Counted from the first letter of the stretch, positions 33,402-43,724 are shown. The stretch is DNA of 64,000 nt from Candidatus Barnesiella excrementigallinarum (GCA_019114445.1 DXFL01000006.1:124001-188000), one strand, 5' to 3'. Notes: generated by a model from the sequence alone, not told the origin. Program-made: numbers and translations.

Positions 33402-36400
33402 TTAATCTTCTTGTTCTACACCCCATTGTTGTTTGGCCAAACGACGGTAGTTGTTGTAACGCCATTTAGCGTTATCCTCGGCAGCTTGGAACAATTCGGC
33501 AGCTTCGGCCGGATATTGTTTCATTACCGAAGCAAAACGAACCTCGCCTTTGAGGAAGTCTTGGAACTTCGACCAGTCGGGCTCTTTGCTATCGAGCGTG
33601 AAGGGGTTCTTACCCTCGGCTTCCAACTCGGGATTGTAACGCCACAAGTGCCAGTAACCGCAAGCTACGGCAGCAGCCTCTTCGGCTTGCGATTTACCCA
33701 TACCGGCTTTCAATCCGTGGTTGATACAAGGTGCATAAGCAATGATAATCGAAGGTCCGTTGTAAGCCTCGGCTTCGCGGATAGCCTTCAACGTTTGAGC
33801 TTGGTCGGCTCCCATAGCAACCTGTGCGCAGTATACATAACCATAGGTCGAAGCGATAAGGCCGAGGTCTTTTTTACGAACCCGTTTACCGGCTGCGGCA
33901 AATTTGGCAATGGCACCCACAGGAGTGGCTTTGGAGGCTTGACCTCCGGTGTTGGAGTAAACCTCGGTATCGAGTACGAGAATATTTACATTCTTGCCCG
34001 AAGCCAACACGTGGTCGAGACCACCGAAACCAATATCGTACGAAGCACCGTCGCCACCGATAATCCATTGCGATTTCTTAATGAGGTACTGGCTCAACGA
34101 AGCGATCTCCTTGCAGATTTCGCATTTGTCGGCATTGGCTTTCACGATGGGAGTGATTTGAGCTTCGAGCTCGATGGTACGATCGGTATTGTCTTTATCG
34201 GCAATCCAAGCGGCAAACAGTTCTTTTGTTTCTGCGGGACAACTGTCGCTCTCGATAGCCTGAGTCATGAGTTTAACCAAACGGTCGCGCATCTTCTCAA
34301 CGGCCAAAGTCATACCCAAACCAAATTCGCAGAAGTCTTCGAACAACGAGTTGGCCCATGCCACACCTTTACCTTTTTCGTTCGTGGTGTAAGGAGTAGA
34401 AGGTATCGAACCCGAATAGATCGAAGAACAACCCGTGGCATTGGATACCATCTCACGGTCGCCAAAGAGTTGAGAAATCAACTTCACATACGGAGTTTCG
34501 CCGCAACCCGAGCAAGCGCCCGAGAATTCGAACAACGGAGTAGCGAATTGCGAGTTCTTCACATTCGATTTGATATCTACCAAATGTTGTTTGCTCTTCA
34601 CATTATCAGCGCAATAATCCCAACGGGGAGCTTCGCTCAACTGGCTTTCGAGATCGGCCATCGACAAGGCTTTGCCGTTCTTGTTGCCCGGACATACATC
34701 TACACAGTTGCCGCAACCCAAGCAGTCGAGAACATCGACTTGCATACGGAAGTGCATACCTTTCATTGTAGCGGGAACTTTCATTTCGAGAGTCTCACCG
34801 GCCTTGAAAGGCGAAGCGGCCAACTCGTTCTCGTCGAGAACGAAGGGACGGATAGAAGCGTGAGGACAAACGTATGCACACTTGTTACATTGGATACAGT
34901 TCTCGCCGTTCCAAACCGGCACGAATGCCGACACACCACGTTTTTCGTATTTGGCAGTTCCGGCAGGCCATGTGCCATCTTCAATGCCCGAGAAAGCCGA
35001 AACAGGCAGATCGTCGCCGGCTTGGGCATTGATTACCTTCACCACATTTTCTACAAATTCGGGAGCTTTGCTTTCGGCTTTTGCATCATCGGGAAGATTA
35101 GCCCATGCAGGGTCTACCGTTACTTTTTCATACTCACCACCACGGTCTACGGCGGCATAGTTCTTGTTCACGACATCTTCACCCTTCTTACCATACGATT
35201 TCACAATGAATTTCTTCATCTGCTCGATAGCCAAATCGACGGGAATCACTTCGGTAATGCGGAAGAAGGCCGATTGCAGAATGGTGTTCGTGCGGTTACC
35301 CAAACCTATCTCTTGAGCGATCTTCGTAGCGTTGATCGTATAGAACGAAATGTTCTTTTGTGCCAACGTACGTTTTACACTGTTAGGCAGGTGTTTTACC
35401 AACTCGTCGGCCGTCCAAATCGTATTCAGCAAGAATGTACCGTCTTGACGGATACCACGCAATACATCGTACATATGCAGATAGGCCTGAACGTGGCAGG
35501 CTACGAAGTTAGGCGTATTTACCAAATAGGTCGAGCGAATGGGGGTATCGCCGAAACGCAAGTGCGAGCAAGTGAAACCACCCGATTTTTTCGAGTCGTA
35601 AGAGAAATAAGCTTGGCAATATTTGTCGGTGTTGTCACCGATAATTTTTACAGAGTTCTTGTTGGCACCAACCGTACCGTCGGCTCCCAAACCATAGAAT
35701 TTAGCCTCGAAGATACCTTCGCCACCCAAAGCCAACTCCTCTTTCGGAGGCAGCGAGGTGAAAGTAACATCGTCGACAATACCGATGGTAAAGTGATTTT
35801 TGGGTTCGGGCAAAGCCAAATTCTCATATACCGAAAGGATTTGTGTAGGAGTAGTATCTTTCGAAGCCAAACCATAACGGCCGCCTACGATAAGCGGGGC
35901 ATCGGCTTTGCCATAGAATACATCTTTTACATCGAGATACAGCGGTTCGCCGTTTGCTCCCGGCTCTTTGGTACGGTCGAGCACAGCCACACGTTTTGCC
36001 GTCTTAGGCATAGCCGACAGGAAGTGTTCGGCCGAGAAAGGACGATACAGGTGAACAGCCACCAAACCTACTTTCTCGCCTTTGGCCATCAAGTAGTCGA
36101 TAGCTTCGCGGGCAGCTTCGGTAACCGAACCCATAGCGATAATCACGCGCTCGGCATCTTCGGCGCCATAGTAATTGAACAGGTGATAATCGCGGCCTGT
36201 AATTTTGTTGATTTCCTGCATATAGTCTTCTACAATAGCAGGAACTGCATCGTAGAATTTATTCGAAGCCTCGCGATGTTGGAAGAAGGTATCGGGGTTC
36301 TCGGCCATACCTCGCATAACCGGAGTTTCGGGGTTCAATGCACGGGCACGGAACTCGGCCAAAGCCTTTTGGTCGATAAGCGGAGCCAAATCCTCATTTT

Positions 36401-36965
36401 CGAGGGCTTCGATTTTTTGAATTTCGTGAGAAGTACGGAAGCCATCGAAGAAGTTAATAAATGGTACTCGCGAACGAATAGTCGACAAGTGAGCGACACC
36501 GGCCAAATCCATCACCTCTTGTACCGAACCTTCGGCTAACATGGCAAAACCGGTTTGACGGGCAGACATCACATCTTGATGATCGCCAAAAATAGAGAGC
36601 GAGTGCGAAGCCAATGTACGAGCCGATACGTGAAATACGCAAGGGAGTAATTCACCGGCAATTTTATACATATTGGGAATCATCAACAGAAGTCCTTGTG
36701 ATGCCGTATAAGTGGTGGTTAAAGCTCCAGCCTGCAAAGAACCGTGAACGGCTCCGGCGGCTCCTCCTTCCGATTGCATCTCCTGTACGAGAACCGTCTC
36801 GCCGAAAATGTTTTTACGCCCGGCGGCGGCCCATTCGTCTACATACTCGGCCATCGTCGACGACGGAGTGATAGGATAGATGGCGGCAACCTCAGAAAAC
36901 ATATACGAGATATGCGCTGCGGCTTGATTACCATCGCAAGTTAAAAATTTTTTCTGTTTACTCAT
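33402..36965 (-). CDS. nifJ: pyruvate:ferredoxin (flavodoxin) oxidoreductase
   Basis: A 1187-residue, single-chain enzyme that converts pyruvate and CoA to acetyl-CoA and CO2 with transfer of electrons to ferredoxin, central to anaerobic metabolism. The N-terminal pyruvate-binding domains open with YPITPSSTMAEYVDEW. Two 4Fe-4S motifs are present (CIQCNKCAYVCP and CLGCGNCVDVCP). The C-terminal TPP domain has GACSGCGETPYVKL, the proximal cluster region, and GDGASYDIGFGGLDH followed by NTGGQASKATP. It is oxygen-labile in most organisms, fitting an anaerobe. It is apparently monocistronic. Confidence 0.98.
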   Translation of the reverse strand: MSKQKKFLTCDGNQAAAHISYMFSEVAAIYPITPSSTMAEYVDEWAAAGRKNIFGETVLVQEMQSEGGAAGAVHGSLQAGALTTTYTASQGLLLMIPNMYKIAGELLPCVFHVSARTLASHSLSIFGDHQDVMSARQTGFAMLAEGSVQEVMDLAGVAHLSTIRSRVPFINFFDGFRTSHEIQKIEALENEDLAPLIDQKALAEFRARALNPETPVMRGMAENPDTFFQHREASNKFYDAVPAIVEDYMQEINKITGRDYHLFNYYGAEDAERVIIAMGSVTEAAREAIDYLMAKGEKVGLVAVHLYRPFSAEHFLSAMPKTAKRVAVLDRTKEPGANGEPLYLDVKDVFYGKADAPLIVGGRYGLASKDTTPTQILSVYENLALPEPKNHFTIGIVDDVTFTSLPPKEELALGGEGIFEAKFYGLGADGTVGANKNSVKIIGDNTDKYCQAYFSYDSKKSGGFTCSHLRFGDTPIRSTYLVNTPNFVACHVQAYLHMYDVLRGIRQDGTFLLNTIWTADELVKHLPNSVKRTLAQKNISFYTINATKIAQEIGLGNRTNTILQSAFFRITEVIPVDLAIEQMKKFIVKSYGKKGEDVVNKNYAAVDRGGEYEKVTVDPAWANLPDDAKAESKAPEFVENVVKVINAQAGDDLPVSAFSGIEDGTWPAGTAKYEKRGVSAFVPVWNGENCIQCNKCAYVCPHASIRPFVLDENELAASPFKAGETLEMKVPATMKGMHFRMQVDVLDCLGCGNCVDVCPGNKNGKALSMADLESQLSEAPRWDYCADNVKSKQHLVDIKSNVKNSQFATPLFEFSGACSGCGETPYVKLISQLFGDREMVSNATGCSSIYSGSIPSTPYTTNEKGKGVAWANSLFEDFCEFGLGMTLAVEKMRDRLVKLMTQAIESDSCPAETKELFAAWIADKDNTDRTIELEAQITPIVKANADKCEICKEIASLSQYLIKKSQWIIGGDGASYDIGFGGLDHVLASGKNVNILVLDTEVYSNTGGQASKATPVGAIAKFAAAGKRVRKKDLGLIASTYGYVYCAQVAMGADQAQTLKAIREAEAYNGPSIIIAYAPCINHGLKAGMGKSQAEEAAAVACGYWHLWRYNPELEAEGKNPFTLDSKEPDWSKFQDFLKGEVRFASVMKQYPAEAAELFQAAEDNAKWRYNNYRRLAKQQWGVEQED

Positions 36966-37011
36966 CTTTTCTTGTTATTAAGTATTAAATATTGTTTTTC
37001 CTTTTCTATAA

Positions 37012-38214
37012 TCAATATACAAAACCAAACAACCACAGAGGTATTAAGTTTTCACTCCCTATTTTCAAATCGTCTATTGCATAGTAAAAATTGGGATTTA
37101 TGCGGCTGCGGGGAACATTCCCCTGAATCCGGAACAGATGTTCCTTGTTCACCAAGAACTGAGCATTCTTACTGCCCATATTCAACCGGTTGTCTTTATG
37201 CAACGTATTGTAAAAGAAGGTCTCGCGAACCGATTGCGCATCGACCTGCACCGAACGGTTGGAGTATATGATATTGGTATTGTGCATATAAACCATAGCC
37301 GGTTTCTTGGGAAACTCCTCCCCTTCGCGATAAAGCATATTGATGAGCCGGGCATCTTTGAGGCTCTTGATATAGTTCATCACAGTAGCCCTCGACACCT
37401 GTATTTTTTTGCTTAACTGGCTCACATTGGTTGGCGCCGGCGATTGAACCGACAGCAAATACATCAATCGGCGCACTTTGGGCAAATATGAAAGTTCTAT
37501 CTGCTTAATCAACAGAATATCCACCTCCATAATCATATTGATGTTTTTAACCAAATTCTCCGAGAAATTGGACTTATCGAGAAAGAAAGGATAATAACCG
37601 TGATGCAAATATCCTTGAAAATAATCGAGCGGATTGACCTTGGCACATATTTCCTGAGCAATGGCCCGATGATTGGCTATAATCTCATGGAACGAATGCG
37701 ATGGGAAATTGGTCGACGCCATAAGATTGAGGTATTCGCGGAACGAAAATCCCCGCAGATTGTAAGAATCTACCAACCCCGCCAATACCGGATTCTCTTC
37801 TTTCAGACGCATCACCGACGAACCTGAAAAAATTATTTTCAATTCGGGAAAATTGTCGTAACAATATTTCAACTCTTCCGACCAACCCGGATATTTGAAT
37901 ACCTGATCGATCAACAACACTCGGCCACCCTGTGCATAGAAACGCCCGGCAAACTCTTTCAGTGTATGTTCTGTGAAATATAGGTTATTAAGATTGATAT
38001 ATAAACACGACCTATCCAAGCCGTAATTTTCTTTGGCATATTGCAGCAAAAATGTGGTCTTTCCTACCCCTCGGCTACCCTTTATACCTACTAAACGGCT
38101 GTTTTTGTCGATTTGATACATCAAGTCGCGTTTGACAGGCGACTCTACATGCTCGACGAGATACTTGTGCGTTCTATAAAACGATTCCACGGCTTCTCTC
38201 TTAACAGGGGGCAA
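37012..38214 (-). CDS. AAA-type ATPase of the AAA_14/DUF4143 group
   Basis: A 400-residue protein. P-loop GIKGSRGVGKTTFLLQYA near residue 44; Walker B-like RVLLIDQVFKYPGW near 98, where a Q replaces the usual second acidic residue; sensor-1-like KIIFSGSSVMRL near 126. A C-terminal winged-helix and DUF4143-like region includes SQLSKKIQVSRATVMNYIKSL. Bacteroidales carry many of these predicted ATPases, often as isolated genes; no function is established. The upstream region has no convincing promoter. The final 3' bases run close to the nifJ start (46 bp), but whether they are cotranscribed is unclear. Confidence 0.85.
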   Translation of the reverse strand: MPPVKREAVESFYRTHKYLVEHVESPVKRDLMYQIDKNSRLVGIKGSRGVGKTTFLLQYAKENYGLDRSCLYINLNNLYFTEHTLKEFAGRFYAQGGRVLLIDQVFKYPGWSEELKYCYDNFPELKIIFSGSSVMRLKEENPVLAGLVDSYNLRGFSFREYLNLMASTNFPSHSFHEIIANHRAIAQEICAKVNPLDYFQGYLHHGYYPFFLDKSNFSENLVKNINMIMEVDILLIKQIELSYLPKVRRLMYLLSVQSPAPTNVSQLSKKIQVSRATVMNYIKSLKDARLINMLYREGEEFPKKPAMVYMHNTNIIYSNRSVQVDAQSVRETFFYNTLHKDNRLNMGSKNAQFLVNKEHLFRIQGNVPRSRINPNFYYAIDDLKIGSENLIPLWLFGFVY

Positions 38215-38436
38215 AGATAATAAAACACTCCTATTTTGGCAAGCCGACTTTGCAATTTATCGCAGAATAGGCCTTATTCGCTTATATTTTAACATTCTTT
38301 TATATACATCTAACACTCCAAAAAACTGTTTCATATAAAGTTTCAGCGACAATTAATCGCTTGGAAAGCCTCTTTCTTAACGCGCCTCTTTCATTCAAAA
38401 ACAAATGATATTTCACATTCTTTTCCTAAAAAAACA

Positions 38437-38470
38437 AGACGGTCGCCTCCCCGTGGAAGCGACCGTCTTT
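38437..38470 (-). terminator. terminator of the OmpA-family gene
   Basis: AGACGGTCGC (38437-38446) and GCGACCGTCT (38459-38468) pair perfectly; on the minus strand TTGTTTTTTTAG follows. Confidence 0.85.
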
Positions 38471-38488
38471 ATCTCTATATTAGAAAAT

Positions 38489-39664
38489 TTATTCTGCCGG
38501 AGAGATTGTTGCGGCACGATCGAGGATATAAGAACCAAAACGATCGAGTTTAGCATCGCTGGTCTTTTGTTCCAACTGATCGGGCGATACGCCGTAAGAT
38601 ACCAATGCGTCATATACTCTTTCGGCACGAGCTTTACGCAATTTAGCATTGAAAGAAGCCGTACCTGTCTCGCTATCGGCATAACCGGTGATCACATATT
38701 TTTTATCTTTGTTTGCTTTGATAGCCTTAGCCACAGCTTTCAAAACAACCCGGTCTTTACCTTGCAATTCCGAGCTATTTATATTGTAGTAAACCGTAAC
38801 TACCGGAGCGGGTTCCTCAACAACCTTTTCGGCCGGACGATTTCTCAACTCAGCCAATTGTTGTTCGAGATCGGCAATCTTACGATTAGCTTCACGCAAC
38901 TGGGCAACCAATGCGTCGCCTTCGGCATCGCTATACTTGCCAACAACCGGTTCCACAACGGGAATCTCAGGAGCTTTCCAACCACGATCTTTGAATTTAT
39001 AGGTTACACCTACCAAAGCCGATAAAGCCTTGCCATGATTTCCTTCGTTAGAGACGGTCGATTCCAACACATCGAAACGCACGTCCAAATTGATAGCCCA
39101 TGCATCGCTCAAACGGAAACGGTTCAACAAACCACCACGCATTCCCATATTGATATGGTCGGCAATAGTTCCATCGCCAGAAACAGCAACGGGAATACCT
39201 AAACCTACATACAGGATAGGAGAATATACACGTTCGCGATACCCACAGAACAAACTTGCCAAATCGCCCATTACATCAAGAGCCGGCAATACCATAGAAT
39301 ACGATTGTTTGTAATATGTATCGTCGAGCATTTCGCCACTCAGACCATTCCCCCACAAGGCGGCACCTTTTATACCATAGTAGTCAACCCCCAAACGCAG
39401 ACCAATGACCGGTGAGAACCATTTTTCTACATTAAGGCCAAATACCGGAGCTATACGTTTACCGAAATCGGCATGACTATCATATAACCCTAAACTAAAA
39501 TCGGCACCACCTTCAAGTGAAATCATCCAATTATCTTTAAATTTATTCAGTACAATTTCCTTAGAAGGTTCCGTCTTTACCTCCTCTTGGGAAGCCGCTG
39601 CAACCATTGCCGGCGTAACGACAAACAACGTCGCAAGCAAAATTGCAAAAACACTCTTCTTCAT
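38489..39664 (-). CDS. OmpA-family outer membrane protein
   Basis: A 391-residue protein with a signal peptide (about 1-23). An outer-membrane beta-barrel-like region follows (about 40-240; WMISLEGGADFSLGLYDSHA, and VGVTYKFKDRGW as the last strand). Then comes a coiled-coil linker rich in E, Q and L (about 255-285), and an OmpA peptidoglycan-binding domain with YYNINSSELQ, VITGYADSETGTASFNAKL and LRKARAERVYDAL. It probably links the outer membrane to the wall. A strong promoter with an 80-nt leader lies upstream. Whether it is a major outer membrane protein cannot be read from sequence. Confidence 0.92.
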   Translation of the reverse strand: MKKSVFAILLATLFVVTPAMVAAASQEEVKTEPSKEIVLNKFKDNWMISLEGGADFSLGLYDSHADFGKRIAPVFGLNVEKWFSPVIGLRLGVDYYGIKGAALWGNGLSGEMLDDTYYKQSYSMVLPALDVMGDLASLFCGYRERVYSPILYVGLGIPVAVSGDGTIADHINMGMRGGLLNRFRLSDAWAINLDVRFDVLESTVSNEGNHGKALSALVGVTYKFKDRGWKAPEIPVVEPVVGKYSDAEGDALVAQLREANRKIADLEQQLAELRNRPAEKVVEEPAPVVTVYYNINSSELQGKDRVVLKAVAKAIKANKDKKYVITGYADSETGTASFNAKLRKARAERVYDALVSYGVSPDQLEQKTSDAKLDRFGSYILDRAATISPAE

Positions 39665-39749
39665 ATTGGTTATTTTTAAAATTAAATTCTTCTTTCAGAT
39701 ATCTTCGGATTTTTCAATTATATCCCAATAGACCCTTTTAAATTTGGGG

Positions 39750-39780
39750 TAAAGGTATACCTTTTTTTTTAATCAACAAA
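39750..39780 (-). promoter_or_regulatory. promoter of the OmpA-family gene
   Basis: On the minus strand TTTG (39777-39780), 19 bp, TACCTTTA (39750-39757), one mismatch to the -7 consensus. Confidence 0.6.
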
Positions 39781-39802
39781 TAATTTTTATTTAAATTTAC
39801 AA

Positions 39803-39835
39803 CAAAATACTTCCCTAAGTTGATAGAGAAGTATT
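39803..39835 (-). terminator. terminator of the transketolase gene
   Basis: AATACTTC (39828-39835 read on the minus strand) pairs with GAAGTATT (39806-39813); TTGTTG follows. Confidence 0.65.
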
Positions 39836-39864
39836 TTTTGCTACATATTCAATTATTTTGATAG

Positions 39865-41898
39865 CTATTGTTTCAAAAAGTCGGCTATTTCCCCGGCTAT
39901 ATTTACAGGAGTAAATCCTAATTTCTCGTCGAGGACCTTATAAGGAGCCGAATATCCGAAATGGTCCAAACCATAAACCTTTCCCTTACAGCCTACCACT
40001 TGCAACAAAGTCGAAGGCAATCCGGCAGTAAGGCCGAAAACAGGCAATCGGGAAGGAATCACCTCCTCGCGATACGACACTGGCTGGTTCAAAAAGAGCC
40101 CGATAGAAGGAACCGATACAATTTGTACGGCTATTCCTTTTTCGTGTAGCAATTCGGCCGCTCCCACCAAAGTCGACACTTCCGACCCATTAGCCACCAG
40201 CACGACATCGGGATTTTCATCTTTCATCAACACATAGGCACCCTTCTCGGCTTGTAAAGCATCTTGGTAACGGTTACCCGAAACCGAGGGCAAATCGGGG
40301 ATATCCTGACGAGAAAGAATCAAAGCCGTAGGAGTATCGGCATTTTGCATGGCCAGTTTCCAAGCCACCACAGTTTCGGCACTGTCGGCGGGTCTCAATA
40401 CCAGCACACTGTTTTTCCCGCTGTGGTTTTTCAACTGCTCCATCAACCTTATTTGGGCTTCCTGCTCCACAGGCTCGTGTGTAGGGCCATCTTCTCCTAC
40501 CCTAAATGCATCGTGTGTCCAAATATATTTTACCGGCAACTCCATCAATGCGGCCATACGCACAGCCGGTTTCATATAATCCGAGAATACGAAGAAAGTA
40601 CCGCAAGCAGCCTGCATACCTCCATGCAACAGTATTCCATTCATAATCGACGCCATGGTCAACTCGGCCACTCCCGCGTGCAGGAACGCGCCCTTTAAAT
40701 TGTCTTTGGCCAAAGCGGTTGTCTTTTTCAGGAAAGCATCGGTCTTGTCCGAATTAGCCAAATCGGCCGACGATACAATCATATTCTTTACCCGCTCCGC
40801 CAAGAAAGAAAGCACCGTAGCCGAAGCGGAACGGGTAGCTATATTGGGTTTGCATTCGATCGATGCGAAGTCGAGTTCGGGCAACTTCCCGGCATAAAAA
40901 TCGTGCAACATAGCTGCCTCTTGGGGATTCTCTTTTTCCCACGCAGCCTGTGCCGCTCTACGCTCTGCGACAATCTGTTGCAGTTCCTTAGCCCGACGGG
41001 CATACAATTCAACGGTTTCGGGGAACAGGGCAAACGGATTCTCCACATTTCCGCCTAAATTCTCGATGGTTTTTTCGTACGAAGCTCCCGATTTACTCAA
41101 CGGCTGCCCGTGGGTAGAACATTTCCCTTCGAACTTCTCTCCGCTTTCGGTTACGCAACCCCGTCCCATAATGGTTTTTCCAATAATGAGTGTAGGTTTT
41201 TCGGTCTCGCGGTTCGCCAAAGCAAGTGCTTCGCGAATGGCTTCGGGATCCGACCCGTCTATCTCCATTACATTCCAATTCCATGCCCTATACTTGGCCG
41301 CTGTATCCTCGTTGGTTACCGCATCGGTATCGGTCGAAAGCTGTACATCGTTGCTATCGTAGAACATAATTAAATTGTGCAATCCCAAGAATCCCGCCAA
41401 CCGGCCGGCGCCTTGCGAAATTTCCTCCTGAATTCCACCATCGGAAATAAACGCATAGATTTTGTGACTGCTCCACTCCCCGAAACGAGCCGCAAGGAAG
41501 CGCTCGGCGATAGCTGCACCCACAGCCATCGTATGCCCCTGACCCAGCGGGCCGGAAGTATTTTCGACTCCATGCATCACATCTACTTCGGGGTGACCGG
41601 GGGTAATGCTACCCCACTGACGAAACGATTTCAAATCGTCCATCGTATAAAATCCGACCATTGCCAGCACACTATACAGCATAGGCGACATATGTCCCGG
41701 ATCCAAAAAGAACCGGTCGCGATTGATCCACTTCGGGTCTTTCGGGTCATACACTAAAAATTCGGAGTATAGCACATTGATGAAATCGGCGCCACCCATC
41801 GCTCCACCGGGGTGCCCCGACTTGGCTTTTTCGACCATCGCTGCCGTCAATACTCTGATATTGTCGGCCGATTTGTTTAACAAGTTCGTATCGTTCAT
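39865..41898 (-). CDS. tkt: transketolase
   Basis: A 677-residue TPP enzyme of the non-oxidative pentose phosphate pathway that moves two-carbon ketol units between sugar phosphates. Signs: KAKSGHPGGAMGGADF near residue 27, DPGHMSPMLYSVLAM, the TPP-domain FISDGGIQEEISQGAGRLAG followed by MFYDSNDVQLST, and THDAFRVGEDGPTHEPVEQ in the pyrimidine domain. I chose the ATG at 41898 (MNDTNLL). A TTG at 41967 would start inside the upstream gene's terminator and ahead of the promoter. No rpiB gene follows, unlike many Bacteroides. Confidence 0.97.
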   Translation of the reverse strand: MNDTNLLNKSADNIRVLTAAMVEKAKSGHPGGAMGGADFINVLYSEFLVYDPKDPKWINRDRFFLDPGHMSPMLYSVLAMVGFYTMDDLKSFRQWGSITPGHPEVDVMHGVENTSGPLGQGHTMAVGAAIAERFLAARFGEWSSHKIYAFISDGGIQEEISQGAGRLAGFLGLHNLIMFYDSNDVQLSTDTDAVTNEDTAAKYRAWNWNVMEIDGSDPEAIREALALANRETEKPTLIIGKTIMGRGCVTESGEKFEGKCSTHGQPLSKSGASYEKTIENLGGNVENPFALFPETVELYARRAKELQQIVAERRAAQAAWEKENPQEAAMLHDFYAGKLPELDFASIECKPNIATRSASATVLSFLAERVKNMIVSSADLANSDKTDAFLKKTTALAKDNLKGAFLHAGVAELTMASIMNGILLHGGMQAACGTFFVFSDYMKPAVRMAALMELPVKYIWTHDAFRVGEDGPTHEPVEQEAQIRLMEQLKNHSGKNSVLVLRPADSAETVVAWKLAMQNADTPTALILSRQDIPDLPSVSGNRYQDALQAEKGAYVLMKDENPDVVLVANGSEVSTLVGAAELLHEKGIAVQIVSVPSIGLFLNQPVSYREEVIPSRLPVFGLTAGLPSTLLQVVGCKGKVYGLDHFGYSAPYKVLDEKLGFTPVNIAGEIADFLKQ

Positions 41899-41912
41899 GG
41901 AATTTTTTTTTA

Positions 41913-41942
41913 CAAAAATAATACAATTAACGAGTATACAAA
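41913..41942 (-). promoter_or_regulatory. promoter of the transketolase gene
   Basis: On the minus strand TTTG (41939-41942), 18 bp, TATTTTTG (41913-41920). It implies a very short leader (about 8 nt) to the ATG at 41898. Confidence 0.6.
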
Positions 41943-41966
41943 CACAAAAGCCATCAAAAGTTCGCA

Positions 41967-42003
41967 AAAAGCGAAGGGAGCGAAGAATGCACCTCGCTCC
42001 CTT
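41967..42003 (-). terminator. terminator of the MFS transporter gene
   Basis: AAGGGAGCGA pairs with TCGCTCCCTT (41974-41983 and 41994-42003); CGCTTTTTG follows on the minus strand. Confidence 0.75.
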
Positions 42004-42040
42004 TTCGAATCATATATTTATGGTATAGAATAACCGTCGG

Positions 42041-43522
42041 TTATTCGGTAGGAATATCGGTATTGACATTCTTGCACCCGATCAGTCCGTAATACAACAG
42101 GTATGCCAACATTGCAACTACAAGCCAGTAACTTGCCAAGTAGCCGAAGCTACCCGAAAGCATATTCTGTATAAACGGCATGACACCGCCACCGACAACC
42201 ATAGTCATGAATATACCCGAAGCCTTAGCTGTATATTTGCCCAAACCTTCTACGGCCAAATTGAAAATACCACCCCACATTACCGAAGTACACAAACCAC
42301 AGAGAACAAGGAACAAAGCGCTAAGGGGCACTTTGGGAGTCTCCATCGATTTCATCACTTTCTCGGGAGTTAATTGAGCTTCCGTCAAAACAGCAGCGTG
42401 TTGTGTCAAGAACTCTTCATTAGGATTAGCCACAAAAGCCTCTGCCTCATTAGCCGGCACTCCCGCGTTAACCAAAATCTCGGAAGTCTTCGCTACCGGA
42501 TCATACACAAACGAAGGAACATTGAAACCTACGCTCTTCGGGGTGAAGATGGCAATCAAAATAAGTACAATAGCTACCGACGAAACCGTAATCAACTGTG
42601 CGCGAGTCGATACCTTTCCACTAATCAAGCTACTCAGGAAACGACCTATCAACATCAACAGCCAATAAATAGCCACAATAGCACCACCGATAGCGGCTCC
42701 GTTAACCAAGATACCTGCACCTTTCGCACTCGTATCGGCCATAAAGAAATTAAGCTGAGCCGGAATACCTACCTCGATACCTACATACAAGAAAATAGCA
42801 ATCACACCAAGTAAAGTATGGCGGAAAGCGAGAGGGCTATGTTCGAATTTTTCTTCAGAAGCGCCCTTCTTTGCCAAGTGGGGTTCGGGGATAGCAATCG
42901 CCGATATGATGATAAACGACACGGCAAATACAGCCATAGCGATAAATAACAGCGGAGTTACATCGCTCATGGCAGTCTTGTCGGTTACCGAACCGATAAG
43001 TACACCCACAAAGAGCGGGGTCAATGTAGCGGCCAAAGAGTTCAATGTGCCACCGGTTTGGATCAATTGGTTACCTTTGTTGCCACCACCACCGAGCAAG
43101 TTAAGCATCGGGTTTACCACGGTATTAAGCATACACACGCAAAAACCGCAAACAAACGCTCCGAACAAATAAATGATGAGGTTCAAATACACAGCTTGTC
43201 CACCCACGGTAAACAGAGCCGTATCGGCTCCCATAATACTGGAAAGGTACTGGATAAACAATCCCACGAAACCTACGGCCATAGCCGTAAGAGCCGTTTT
43301 TTTATACCCGATTTTCACCAGCATTGTACCTGCGGGTACGCCCATAAACAAATAGGCTAAAAAGTTCATCATATTACCCATCATACCGGCCCACGAATAT
43401 TGGTTCCCCCAAATGAGACCAAATGGTGCCGCCAAATTGGTAACGAAAGCAATCATTGCAAACAGGAACATCATGGCGATAATCGCAATAATCTTCCCAT
43501 TGTTTTTCTGTTCTGTACTCAT
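42041..43522 (-). CDS. MFS sugar transporter, FucP-like
   Basis: A 493-residue, 12-helix major facilitator. The first half has NLAAPFGLIWGNQYSW, MNFLAYLFMGVPAGTMLVKIGYKKTAL (the conserved helix 2-3 loop) and NPMLNLLGGGGNKGNQLIQTGGTLNS, typical of the FucP/glucose-galactose MFS branch. A long hydrophilic insertion (about residues 330-395) separates later helices. The substrate is probably a hexose or related sugar, which I cannot narrow. A -7 box (TACCTTTG on the minus strand) lies at 43613-43620. It sits upstream of transketolase, but a terminator and a separate promoter divide them. Confidence 0.9.
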   Translation of the reverse strand: MSTEQKNNGKIIAIIAMMFLFAMIAFVTNLAAPFGLIWGNQYSWAGMMGNMMNFLAYLFMGVPAGTMLVKIGYKKTALTAMAVGFVGLFIQYLSSIMGADTALFTVGGQAVYLNLIIYLFGAFVCGFCVCMLNTVVNPMLNLLGGGGNKGNQLIQTGGTLNSLAATLTPLFVGVLIGSVTDKTAMSDVTPLLFIAMAVFAVSFIIISAIAIPEPHLAKKGASEEKFEHSPLAFRHTLLGVIAIFLYVGIEVGIPAQLNFFMADTSAKGAGILVNGAAIGGAIVAIYWLLMLIGRFLSSLISGKVSTRAQLITVSSVAIVLILIAIFTPKSVGFNVPSFVYDPVAKTSEILVNAGVPANEAEAFVANPNEEFLTQHAAVLTEAQLTPEKVMKSMETPKVPLSALFLVLCGLCTSVMWGGIFNLAVEGLGKYTAKASGIFMTMVVGGGVMPFIQNMLSGSFGYLASYWLVVAMLAYLLYYGLIGCKNVNTDIPTE

Positions 43523-43612
43523 TTTATAAGATTTTAATTAATGAATTTATGTGTGTTTTTTATCTTTTTCTATTCTTTGTCCCAACCATTCGAACAAGCA
43601 CAAAATTAAGGA

Positions 43613-43620
43613 CAAAGGTA
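43613..43620 (-). promoter_or_regulatory. -7 box of the MFS transporter gene
   Basis: TACCTTTG on the minus strand. A second weak candidate (TAATTTTG) is at 43601-43608; -33 elements are not clear. Confidence 0.45.
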
Positions 43621-43724
43621 ATGCTAATTATTCATCAATAGCCCATCAAATATATGTTTTTGAACATAAAACAGATCAAAGATATATATTTAATGGCCTC
43701 CAAGAAAATAGATACTGAAATGAA

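Noticed and set aside
33411..36539. Long open frame (1042 codons) on the plus strand inside nifJ
   Set aside because: It is antisense to a complete, motif-rich nifJ. Strong codon bias of nifJ leaves the opposite frame open; it has no recognisable domain.
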